The position numbers and the translations under genes are program-made. Shown here one piece after another: positions 1 through 6,551 of a stretch of 9,262 nucleotides of DNA. How positions within the stretch are numbered: position 1 is the first letter of the stretch; each line of letters begins with the position of its first letter. This stretch comes from a bacterium (GTDB taxonomy: Bacteria > Desulfobacterota > S145-22). The stretch is taken from assembly GCA_027073795.1 (NCBI GenBank), contig JALTEW010000153.1, forward strand, positions 1-9,262, in the 5' to 3' direction. The notes beneath the pieces were generated by a model. That model was not told the origin of the DNA. It did no database searches and saw nothing but the letters and a program-made list of their open reading frames with translations.

Positions 1-549
1 CTCATGACCCTTGCGATTCAAACGATTGAGAATGCCCTGCGTTTGAGCCCCAAAGAGCACGGCATGCGACTTCTTTATGACGTCTGCCACAACATCGCCA
101 AGATGGAAACCCATGCCTTCAAAGGAGAGAAAATCAAGGTATGTGTACATCGAAAAGGGGCCACCCGGGCCTTTCCCGCCGGGCATTCTGCGCTTCCCAA
201 AGCTTTCAGGGGCACAGGTCAGCCCGTCCTTATCCCGGGAGATATGGGAACGGCTTCCTACATCCTCGTGGCCCAGCCGGGGGCGCTGGAGGAAACCTTT
301 GGAAGCACCTGTCACGGCGCTGGTAGGGTCTTGTCCCGCTCTCAGGCTATCAGACGCCTGGACCGCCGAAAGATTAGCAATTTCCTGTCTAGTCAGGGTG
401 TCGAGGTTCGCGCACGTGGGAAGAAAACCCTCCTCGAAGAAGCCCCCGATGCCTACAAGGATATCGACCGCGTCGTTTCCATTGTTGAAAGGGCAGGCAT
501 CTCATCACGCGTGGCACGCCTTACCCCCATGGGGGTGATTAAAGGTTGA
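1..549 (+). CDS. rtcB: RtcB family RNA ligase, C-terminal part (5' end outside window)
   Basis: RtcB joins RNA ends carrying a 2',3'-cyclic phosphate or 3'-phosphate to a 5'-OH, using GTP and Mn2+; in bacteria it serves RNA repair. About 182 residues are present against a family length of roughly 400-480. The frame is open through base 1, so the ATG at 4 is internal and the gene starts outside the window. Counting from that ATG, HRKGATRA (49-56), GDMGT (79-83) and CHGAGR (103-108) are RtcB signatures. H104 corresponds to the histidine that becomes guanylylated (H404 in the Pyrococcus enzyme), and H29 in CHN fits a Mn2+ ligand. The protein ends MGVIKG, the normal family terminus, so the 3' end is intact. 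A transcription terminator overlaps the stop codon, so the gene is probably transcribed separately from what follows. Archease, a common partner, is not visible here. Confidence 0.94.
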   Translation, partial: LMTLAIQTIENALRLSPKEHGMRLLYDVCHNIAKMETHAFKGEKIKVCVHRKGATRAFPAGHSALPKAFRGTGQPVLIPGDMGTASYILVAQPGALEETFGSTCHGAGRVLSRSQAIRRLDRRKISNFLSSQGVEVRARGKKTLLEEAPDAYKDIDRVVSIVERAGISSRVARLTPMGVIKG

Positions 550-563
550 CCCCCCTTGTTTTT
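531..563 (+). terminator. Rho-independent terminator overlapping the rtcB stop codon
   Basis: GGGGGT (531-536) pairs with ACCCCC (549-554) around a 12-base loop, and the stem is followed by TTGTTTTT (556-563). The TGA stop (547-549) lies in the loop and the base of the 3' arm. A second copy of ACCCCC at 523-528, inside the last codons, could compete for the same GGGGGT arm, so ribosome position may affect which pairing forms. The stem is short but pure G:C apart from one pair, and the position is right for a terminator. Confidence 0.6.
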
Positions 564-700
564 AACGGCTTCAAAAAAAGAGCTCTCGAGATAGAAGAAA
601 ATTGAGAATACAGGATTAGGAATTTTCAGTTTTGCATTTTTAATTTAAAGTCCCCAAGATCCGTCATAGAGAGAGTTCAGAGGGGGAAAAGGATTGAAAA

Positions 701-760
701 ACCTCGTTGATTCAAGTAGATAAGAGACACAACAACTAACCCTTAATGAACCAACGAGGT
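701..760 (+). promoter_or_regulatory. Inverted repeat able to hide the transposase ribosome binding site
   Basis: ACCTCGTTG (701-709) is the exact reverse complement of CAACGAGGT (752-760), with 42 bases between. The right arm contains the GAGGTGA-like Shine-Dalgarno of the transposase start at 768. In RNA read through from outside, the arms would pair and block translation, a strategy known from other insertion sequences such as IS10. Pairing is seen in the sequence; the regulatory role is inferred, and because the gene is truncated it is probably a fossil. Confidence 0.5.
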
Positions 761-767
761 GAAGAGA

Positions 768-1178
768 ATGATAAAACAAACCGTCTTAAAATTCAAGCTT
801 GCCAGCCCAGACGAACACCTCACCTCACATGCCGGACGGGCCTTATCTGGGGAATTTGCCATAGGGGCAGGGATACGAAAAGACCTGGACACGTATTTCC
901 CCAGACCTGGCAGTGGAAAGGGCTACCTGGCAAGCGAGCACGTCTATCCCTTATTGCTAATGTTAACCGGGGGAGGCCGGGCCCTGGAAGACCTGCGTGA
1001 GATCAGAGAAGATTGGGGGTTACGGGAGATTCTGGGATTAAAGCGGATCCCCTCGGCGGACGCCATAGGGGACTGGTTGCGCCGGAGTGGTAGCAGCGGG
1101 TGTTTAGAGGGGTTAGAGAGGGTCAATCATCAGCTCTTAAAAGGGGCCCTGAAGAGAGACGGGAACAGGACCTACACA
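768..1178 (+). pseudogene. IS1380-type transposase, N-terminal fragment (truncated)
   Basis: About 137 residues match the N-terminal part of IS1380-family DDE transposases: an opening IKQTVLKFKLA, then HAGRALSGEFA (about 21-31 from this start), a hydrophobic stretch VYPLLLMLTGGGRALEDL and the IPSADAIGDWLRR segment that precedes the catalytic core. Full-length members have about 430-480 residues. Family-like sequence stops after NRTYT, just before the position where the first catalytic Asp would be expected. The reading frame then runs on to a stop at 1368-1370 through unrelated, phenylalanine-rich sequence, so the product cannot be active. I chose ATG 768 because GAGGTGA lies at a normal distance upstream; an in-frame GTG at 759 falls inside that Shine-Dalgarno. 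No right end or terminal inverted repeat was found. The family name is from remembered similarity. Confidence 0.8.
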
Positions 1179-1413
1179 AACCCAAAAGTCGAGCCTGACC
1201 CCGTTGGTTTACCCTCTATCCCTTTCCCCTTAGGGGAGAATAGATTTTCTTTGCGACTTGTATGTTTTATGTTTTTCTTTTTTACTTTCGCCTTTCACTT
1301 TTTACTCTATTTGCACAGCCCTCAGCCCTGTTCCCTTCAGACTTCAGCCTCTTGTCACGCCGTAATATAGTGGAGGTAGATCACCTTACACCTAACGACT
1401 TACGAGAGTAACC
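1179..1413. other. Non-coding stretch between transposase remnant and uvrB
   Basis: Three parts are visible. Bases 1180-1206 are GC-rich and, on the minus strand, read GGGGTCAGGCTCGACTTTTG, which resembles sequences I associate with the ends of REP/IS200-type elements in deltaproteobacteria. A short perfect hairpin TCCCC-TTA-GGGGA lies at 1225-1237, followed by ATTTTCTTT; it could be a weak terminator. Bases 1245-1350 are strongly pyrimidine-rich on the + strand with repeated C/T words, typical of degenerate intergenic filler. No confident uvrB promoter was found; TAATAT at 1363-1368 is a possible -10 without a good -35. Confidence 0.4.
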
Positions 1414-3459
1414 ATGAACACCGAACAAGTTTTTAACTTACACCAAGACTTCCAACCCCAGGGGGACCAGCCCGGGGCTATCGAAGCCCTCGTCAAGTGG
1501 ACGCAGGCCGGGGTTCCCCACCAGGTGCTGCTCGGCGTGACGGGATCTGGCAAGACCTTTACCATGGCGAATGTCATCGCCAGGGTCAACCGTCCCACCC
1601 TGATTATATCGCACAACAAGACCCTTGCCGCGCAGCTCTATGGGGAATTCAAAACCCTGTTTCCTGAAAACGCGGTGGAATACTTCGTGAGTTATTATGA
1701 CTACTATCAGCCTGAGGCCTACCTTCCCAACAGCGATACCTATATCAGCAAGGACTCCTCCATCAACGAGGATATCGATAAGATGCGCCATTCTGCCACG
1801 CACGCGCTTTTGACTCGGGAGGATGTCATTATCGTCGCGAGTGTTTCGTGCATCTACGGTCTGGGTTCTCCGGAGGCCTATTATGGGATGCTGCTTTGCC
1901 TCGACAGGGGGCAGACCATTACCCGGGAGCAGATCCTGAAGAAACTCGTGGAGATTCAATATCAGCGCAATGACTACGATCTCAGCCGGGGGACCTTCCG
2001 TGTTCGGGGGGACGTTATCGAGATTATGCCGGCCCATGAGCATGAGCACGCGATTCGGATTGAGTTGTTTGGAGACGAGGTGGACGGCATTCACGAAATC
2101 AATCCACTGACGGGGAAACGCCTGCGAGTAATGGAGAGGGTAACTATCTTTCCGGCGAGCCATTATGTCACCACCCGGGTGACGCGCCACCAGGCTGTTA
2201 AGACGATTCGCGAGGAACTTGAACAACGGATTGCCTTTTTCAAATCACGGAATAAATTGATTGAAGCGCAGCGGATTGAGGAGCGTACCCTGTATGACCT
2301 TGAGATGATGGAGGAAATAGGCTATTGTCAGGGAATTGAGAATTATTCCCGGCACCTGACAGGTCGGAAACCAGGTGAGCCTCCCCCCACCCTGCTCAGT
2401 TACCTTCCCCCCAATGCCCTGATTGTGATTGACGAAAGCCATGTGACCATTCCCCAGATCCGTGGGATGTATTTCGGAGATAAAAGCCGGAAGGAAACCC
2501 TTGTGGAATACGGGTTTCGGCTCCCGTCTGCACTGGACAATCGACCGTTGAACTTCGAGGAGTTCGAACACGCGGTAAAACAGGTTATCTATGTATCAGC
2601 AACGCCGGCGGACTACGAGCTGGAAAAGGCGCAAGGGCATGTGGCGGAACAGATTATCCGTCCCACCGGTCTGGTGGACCCCAACATTACGGTCAAGCCC
2701 GCGCACAATCAGGTGGATGACCTGATAGGTGAAGTCCGAAAGCGAACGTCCCAAGGTGAACGGGTGCTGGTGACCACACTGACCAAACGGATGGCGGAAG
2801 ACCTGACAGATTATCTCAGGGATTTGGGGATCAAGGTGGCCTATCTCCATTCTGATATCGATACGCTCGAACGCATCGATATCATTCGTCACCTGCGGAT
2901 GGGCACGTATGATGTCGTTGTGGGGATTAACCTCTTGAGGGAGGGGATGGACATCCCGGAGGTCTCTTTGGTGGCGATTCTGGATGCGGACAAGGAAGGA
3001 TTCCTGCGCTCCAGGACCTCCCTGATTCAAACGTTTGGGAGGGCGGCGCGAAACGTTCACGGTGCGGCTATCCTCTACGCGGATCGGATGACGGCCGCTA
3101 TGCGCCAGGCCATTGAAGAGACCAATCGTCGGCGGCAGATTCAGCTTACCTATAATGAGGAAATGGGGATTACGCCAGAGACGATTAAGAAATCGATTCG
3201 GGATATTCTCGAATCCATTTATGAGAAGGATTATCTCACGGTTCCTGTCGAGGTCAGGGAAAGTGAGGTGGATTATGCTGCTCCTGAGGGCGATGTGGAT
3301 GCCCTTATTGAAACCTTGACGCAGCAGATGCTGGATGAGGCGGAGCAGCTTAATTTCGAAAAGGCAGCGGAAATTCGAGACAGGATACGCCGGTTAAAGG
3401 GTGAACAACCTATTGGGCATAAGAAGACAAAGAAAAGGCGTGTTCGCTTTCGAAGATGA
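1414..3459 (+). CDS. uvrB: UvrABC system protein B (excision repair helicase-like ATPase)
   Basis: UvrB is the damage-verification subunit of nucleotide excision repair: UvrA2 loads it on DNA, it opens the strands around the lesion and recruits UvrC. The 681-residue product is full length. Visible elements in order: Walker A GVTGSGKT (41-48); the beta-hairpin region with YYDYYQPEAYLP (about 94-105), which inserts between strands; YSRHLTGR (311-318); Walker B DESH (340-343); SATP (395-398); motif VI QTFGRAARN (539-547) with the arginine finger; and a C-terminal UVR domain (about 628-663) that contacts UvrC. The tail KKTKKRRVRFRR is strongly basic. ATG 1414 gives the normal MN-terminus with F-x-PxGDQPxAI near residues 13-23; the upstream Shine-Dalgarno (GAGAG, 1404-1408) is modest. 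Its stop overlaps the uvrC start by 4 bases, indicating coupled translation. uvrA is not in the window. Confidence 0.98.
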   Translation: MNTEQVFNLHQDFQPQGDQPGAIEALVKWTQAGVPHQVLLGVTGSGKTFTMANVIARVNRPTLIISHNKTLAAQLYGEFKTLFPENAVEYFVSYYDYYQPEAYLPNSDTYISKDSSINEDIDKMRHSATHALLTREDVIIVASVSCIYGLGSPEAYYGMLLCLDRGQTITREQILKKLVEIQYQRNDYDLSRGTFRVRGDVIEIMPAHEHEHAIRIELFGDEVDGIHEINPLTGKRLRVMERVTIFPASHYVTTRVTRHQAVKTIREELEQRIAFFKSRNKLIEAQRIEERTLYDLEMMEEIGYCQGIENYSRHLTGRKPGEPPPTLLSYLPPNALIVIDESHVTIPQIRGMYFGDKSRKETLVEYGFRLPSALDNRPLNFEEFEHAVKQVIYVSATPADYELEKAQGHVAEQIIRPTGLVDPNITVKPAHNQVDDLIGEVRKRTSQGERVLVTTLTKRMAEDLTDYLRDLGIKVAYLHSDIDTLERIDIIRHLRMGTYDVVVGINLLREGMDIPEVSLVAILDADKEGFLRSRTSLIQTFGRAARNVHGAAILYADRMTAAMRQAIEETNRRRQIQLTYNEEMGITPETIKKSIRDILESIYEKDYLTVPVEVRESEVDYAAPEGDVDALIETLTQQMLDEAEQLNFEKAAEIRDRIRRLKGEQPIGHKKTKKRRVRFRR

Positions 3460-5333
3460 CCAGGGAGATGGCTAGAGGGGGAGCCAATCCTCTAAAAGAG
3501 GTGAAAGAGCGGGGGATCAAAACCCTGAATCCCGACCAGATTTATCGTCTTCCCAGGCATGCCGGGGTCTATCTTTTCAGGGACGCCGACGGGCAGTTAA
3601 TCTATATTGGAAAGGCGAAGTCTCTGCGCGACAGGGTGGGGAGTTATTTCAGGGAGGGGGAAGGGAAGGACCCCAAGACCTTCACCCTGGTATCAAAAAT
3701 CGCCAGCATCGACTTCATTGCCACGAACTCGGAAAAAGAGGCCCTGATTCTGGAAGATGCCCTCATCAAGCGGCACCGTCCCCGTTATAACGTGGATTTA
3801 AAGGACGACAAGCGTTACCTCTGCATCCGCATCGATATGCGCCATCCCTTTCCCTCCCTTCAGTTTGTAAGGCGGTTCCAGCCGGATGGGGCGTTCTACA
3901 TGGGACCTTTTACCTCAGCGGATTCGGTTCGACGTACCATCAAATTGCTGCACCGATATTTCCCCCTGCGGAGTTGCTCAGATGCGAAGTTCAGCCGCCG
4001 CACGCGGCCCTGTTTGAATTACCAGATACATCGATGCCTTGCCCCCTGTGTGGGAAATATCTCAAGGGAGGATTATGCCCATCTGGTGGAAGAGGCGCGG
4101 CTCTTTTTGATGGGGAACAGGGAAGGACTCGTTAAAAGTCTCCGTGAACAAATGGCTGCGGCGTCCAGGGCCCTCGATTTTGAGAGGGCGGCCAGCATCA
4201 GAGATGAGCTCAAGGCGATTTCGAGAACTCTGGAGAGACAGACCATCTCAAGCCCCAAAAAGGTGGACATGGATGTCTTTGGGCTCACGCGGCAGCAAGG
4301 ATGGTGGGGGATTTTCGTGGCGTTTTTTCGCCAGGGAACCCTTATGGGAAGCCACTACTCCGAGGTGGAAGATGCCGGCCTGCCTGAAAAAGAGTTCCTT
4401 TCCAGTTTTCTTGTCCAGTTTTACGGTAGAAACAGCTTCATCCCCTCGACGGTTCTCATTCCGTTCAAACTGGACGACCAGCAAATCATCCAGGACTGGC
4501 TGTCTGAAAGGCGGGGTGGGAAGGTGGTCCTCCATGTGCCTCTGCGTGGGGAGAAAAAGCGCCTTCTTCATCTTGCCGGGGAAAACGCCTGGATCAAGTT
4601 CGAGGCGTTTAAACGCGCCCCTAAGGACCCCTTGGTAGAGCTCCAGGTGGCATTGAACCTGAAGGCGATTCCTCGGCGGATTGCCTGTTACGACATTTCA
4701 ACCCTCCAGGGCAGCCAGACTGTGGGAGCCAAGGTTTCTTTCCTAAATGGGGCACTGGAAAAGGCCCTGTATCGGCGTTTTCGTGTCAAGCAAGCCACCC
4801 GGAACGATGACGTAGGCAGCATGATCGAGGTCCTGATGAGAAGCCTGAAACGGGATCGGGAGGAGGGACACCTGCCCGACATGATCCTCCTCGACGGGGG
4901 GAAAGGGCAGCTTTCGGCGGGGGAAGAGGTTTTGAAGGAACTGGGCCTGCGTTCGGTTGCGCTGGTAGCCATTGCCAAAGGCAGGTCTCAGAAAAGGCGG
5001 TTTTCCGATTATTTCTATGTCTTGGGACAACCGGATCCGATTTATCTTGACCCCCAAAGTGCGTCTTTCAAACTCCTGTCCCGAATCCGGGACGAAGCGC
5101 ATCGGTTTGCCATTACCTATCACCGAAAGCGGCGGGGAAAGGCCGCCCTGGGCTCCAAGCTCCTGGCCATTGCGGGGATAGGCGAAAAACGCCTGAAAAT
5201 TCTTTACCAGGCGTATCCTTCTCTTGACGCTATCCGAAAGGCATCTGTGAAAGACCTTGCGGTATTGCCCACATTTAACCGAGCTCTTGCGGAAAAGGTA
5301 AAAGAAGAGCTCGAGGCGAAAACAAAGGAATGA
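3456..5333 (+). CDS. uvrC: UvrABC system protein C (dual-incision excinuclease subunit)
   Basis: UvrC cuts the damaged strand on both sides of the lesion after binding UvrB. The 625-residue protein is full length. The N-terminal GIY-YIG nuclease for 3' incision shows GVYLF (37-41), YIGKAKSLRDR (50-60, catalytic R58) and a Glu in LEDALIK (E100), followed by RPRYN. Cysteines 174, 186, 194 and 198 have the spacing of the four residues reported to bind a [4Fe-4S] cluster in UvrC. A UVR domain lies at about 223-256. The RNase H-like nuclease for 5' incision has D413 (CYDIS), D480 (LLDGGKGQ) and H549 (DEAHRFA). A tandem helix-hairpin-helix DNA-binding region ends the protein (about 567-620); the first turn AGIGEKR is normal, but the second reads LPTFNRA where PGIS-like sequence is usual. 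The ATG at 3456 overlaps the uvrB stop as ATGA, which sets the start; ATG 3468 is possible but sits directly on AGGGAG. Confidence 0.98.
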   Translation: MTREMARGGANPLKEVKERGIKTLNPDQIYRLPRHAGVYLFRDADGQLIYIGKAKSLRDRVGSYFREGEGKDPKTFTLVSKIASIDFIATNSEKEALILEDALIKRHRPRYNVDLKDDKRYLCIRIDMRHPFPSLQFVRRFQPDGAFYMGPFTSADSVRRTIKLLHRYFPLRSCSDAKFSRRTRPCLNYQIHRCLAPCVGNISREDYAHLVEEARLFLMGNREGLVKSLREQMAAASRALDFERAASIRDELKAISRTLERQTISSPKKVDMDVFGLTRQQGWWGIFVAFFRQGTLMGSHYSEVEDAGLPEKEFLSSFLVQFYGRNSFIPSTVLIPFKLDDQQIIQDWLSERRGGKVVLHVPLRGEKKRLLHLAGENAWIKFEAFKRAPKDPLVELQVALNLKAIPRRIACYDISTLQGSQTVGAKVSFLNGALEKALYRRFRVKQATRNDDVGSMIEVLMRSLKRDREEGHLPDMILLDGGKGQLSAGEEVLKELGLRSVALVAIAKGRSQKRRFSDYFYVLGQPDPIYLDPQSASFKLLSRIRDEAHRFAITYHRKRRGKAALGSKLLAIAGIGEKRLKILYQAYPSLDAIRKASVKDLAVLPTFNRALAEKVKEELEAKTKE

Positions 5334-5707
5334 GGGCTGAGAGTAAGAAATCAGCTGGTGGCTGGTAGAAGAAAATGGGTCGATCCGAATCTCTCAATGA
5401 TTTTGGGGAACGATTTTGCCCCATAATAGTTCTTGAGTCAGAGGTAAAAAGTTGGCGTTCTCTCACCGTTGGCACCCTCAGGCTCAGCATGGTAAAGGGA
5501 ATCTGGACTGATTGGCCTTGGTAGTATGGTTGGAGAGATAGATGCAGCTGAGTTTATACCCTGCCACAAAAGGGGATGTAATACAACATAAAAAACGCCC
5601 TGACTGGTTAATGTTATGTTATAAAATGTGGAGCACTAATACAGGGAAAGTACGACTGCCTTCTCTAAAAATATCCAAAAAAGCGGTGAAACTTCGGAAA
5701 AAAATAC
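5334..5707. other. Intergenic stretch after uvrC without a convincing gene
   Basis: About 370 bases separate uvrC from the promoter region of the TetR gene. Bases 5334-5560 have composition like the uvrBC side and contain a weak TGGGG/CCCCA inverted repeat (5404-5408 with 5419-5423) but no T-run, so no clear terminator. From about 5580 the sequence turns A+T-rich. A 62-codon open frame at 5542-5730 has no clear Shine-Dalgarno, and its 3' end runs through the TetR promoter, so I do not call it a gene. The stretch marks the boundary between the repair genes and the aromatic-degradation genes. Confidence 0.5.
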
Positions 5708-5734
5708 TTGACAGGAAAAGCTTACTGTGATAGT
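5708..5734 (+). promoter_or_regulatory. Sigma70-type promoter for the TetR gene
   Basis: A perfect TTGACA -35 box (5708-5713) is followed after 15 bases by GATAGT (5729-5734), which matches 4 of 6 positions of TATAAT. TG at 5726-5727, one base before it, makes an extended -10. The spacer is short, and the extended -10 would compensate. Transcription would start around 5741, inside the palindromic operator candidate, which suits autoregulation. Confidence 0.5.
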
Positions 5735-5749
5735 TAAACAAACGTTTAA
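5734..5749. promoter_or_regulatory. Palindromic operator candidate for the TetR regulator
   Basis: TTAAAC (5734-5739), AAAC (5740-5743) and GTTTAA (5744-5749) form a 16-base inverted repeat with 6-base arms; the nested AAACGTTT (5740-5747) is also a perfect palindrome. It touches the 3' end of the -10 box and covers the probable transcription start, the classic place for a repressor to block its own gene. TetR-family sites are commonly palindromes of this size. Binding by this particular protein is inferred. Confidence 0.5.
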
Positions 5750-5752
5750 TAA

Positions 5753-6400
5753 GTGGGAGGAACAGAGATTCGTTCGTCAGATGCAACCTATAAAAATATT
5801 TTGGCAAAGAGTGCTGAAATATTCGCTCTTAAAGGATACGAGAAGGCCTCCATGCGGGAAATCGCGGCTGCAGCAGGGGTGAGTTTGGCGGCCCCCTACT
5901 ACTACTTTAAGAATAAAGAGACCATCCTTTTTCAGATACAGAAGAAGGGGTTTGAGTTTCTTGTTGAAAACCTCAAGGCAGTGGTGGCGAGTGGTAAGTC
6001 GCCGAAGGAAAAGCTGCGCGTCTTCGCGGAAAATCACGTGCGATACTTTTTAAGCAATCGGAGTGAGATGAAGGTCATCATCCATGAGTACGAGGTTTTG
6101 AGCAGAGAGTACCAGGTTCAGATATCGAAGATAAAAAGCGAATATACCCATTTGGCCGAAGAGGTGCTGAAGGGTTATTTCAGGGAGGCTGGTATAGAAG
6201 GGTGTAATACTAGATATGTTATTATGGCTTTGTTTGGCATGATGAACTGGCTTTATACATGGTTCCGGCCGAAAAGTAAGAAAAACCGTGAGATAGAAGA
6301 GTTGATTGATGTGATTTTGAACCTGTTTTTTGATGGGATTCATCACTGGGAGATAGGTTTTCTCTCACTCAATCTTGAGGGGAAAAGGGGAAAAGTTTGA
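5753..6400 (+). CDS. TetR/AcrR-family transcriptional regulator
   Basis: A ligand-responsive repressor of up to 215 residues, normal for the family. The helix-turn-helix lies at about 31-53: KASMREIAAAAGVS followed by the family hallmark YYYFKNKETIL. The C-terminal ligand domain contains FGMMNWLYTWFRP (about 161-173), similar in style to TetR proteins that bind acyl-CoA thioesters (FadR/KstR2-like), so an acyl-CoA or aromatic acyl-CoA inducer is plausible but unproven. The start is uncertain. The GTG at 5753 has no Shine-Dalgarno and lies just after the operator. GGAGG at 5756-5760 is 7 bases before an in-frame ATT at 5768, which would give an N-terminus of RSSDATYKNIL type, closer to typical TetR proteins. 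No in-frame ATG occurs until the one in CCATGCGG (about 5851), inside the HTH. The gene precedes the Bam-like operon in the same direction and probably controls it and itself. Confidence 0.9.
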   Translation: MGGTEIRSSDATYKNILAKSAEIFALKGYEKASMREIAAAAGVSLAAPYYYFKNKETILFQIQKKGFEFLVENLKAVVASGKSPKEKLRVFAENHVRYFLSNRSEMKVIIHEYEVLSREYQVQISKIKSEYTHLAEEVLKGYFREAGIEGCNTRYVIMALFGMMNWLYTWFRPKSKKNREIEELIDVILNLFFDGIHHWEIGFLSLNLEGKRGKV

Positions 6401-6411
6401 ATAAGATTCCC

Positions 6412-6441
6412 TTGACAAAAAATTATGGTGCAGCAGATAAT
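6412..6441 (+). promoter_or_regulatory. Near-consensus sigma70 promoter for the bam-like operon
   Basis: TTGACA (6412-6417), an 18-base spacer and GATAAT (6436-6441, 5 of 6 consensus positions) lie just after the TetR stop. Transcription would start near 6448 and leave a leader of about 100 bases before the bamB-like ATG. So strong a core promoter implies control by repression rather than activation, consistent with the TetR neighbour, although no copy of the TTAAAC/GTTTAA palindrome is seen here; only GTTAAA at 6450-6455 recalls one half-site. Confidence 0.65.
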
Positions 6442-6462
6442 ACAAAATGGTTAAAGGGTTTT

Positions 6463-6495
6463 CAGGGGTGGACAGGTGTGTTTCGCGTCAGGTGT
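6463..6495 (+). repeat. Short direct repeats in the bam-like operon leader
   Basis: CAGGTGT occurs at 6473-6479 and 6489-6495, with a related CAGGGGT at 6463-6469; the starts are 10 and 16 bases apart. They lie just downstream of the predicted transcription start and could be protein-binding half-sites. Repeats this short can also arise by chance. Confidence 0.3.
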
Positions 6496-6551
6496 CGGAA
6501 CCCAAAGAGGAATTAAAATAAAAAATCAGAAAATCGTAGAAGAGGGGAAAA

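Noticed and set aside
759..1370. Transposase remnant as an intact 203-residue protein
   Set aside because: The last ~64 residues are unrelated to transposases, phenylalanine-rich and encoded by a pyrimidine-rich non-coding tract, so the frame is open only by chance.
1371..1395. GGAGGTAGATCACCT segment upstream of uvrB, looking like a ribosome binding site or a 16S rRNA 3'-end fragment
   Set aside because: No start codon lies at proper distance and the surrounding sequence does not match rRNA; the similarity is limited to a few bases.
1438..2226. Long antisense open frame (262 codons) opposite uvrB
   Set aside because: It lies wholly opposite highly conserved uvrB coding sequence and its translation shows no recognisable family; it mirrors the codon bias of uvrB.
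5404..5423. TGGGG/CCCCA inverted repeat as uvrC terminator
   Set aside because: The stem is only 5 base pairs with a 10-base loop and no T-run follows, so it is too weak to call.
5542..5730. Open frame of 62 codons after uvrC
   Set aside because: It has no clear Shine-Dalgarno and no recognisable family, and its 3' end overlaps the TetR promoter; composition alone explains an open frame of this size.
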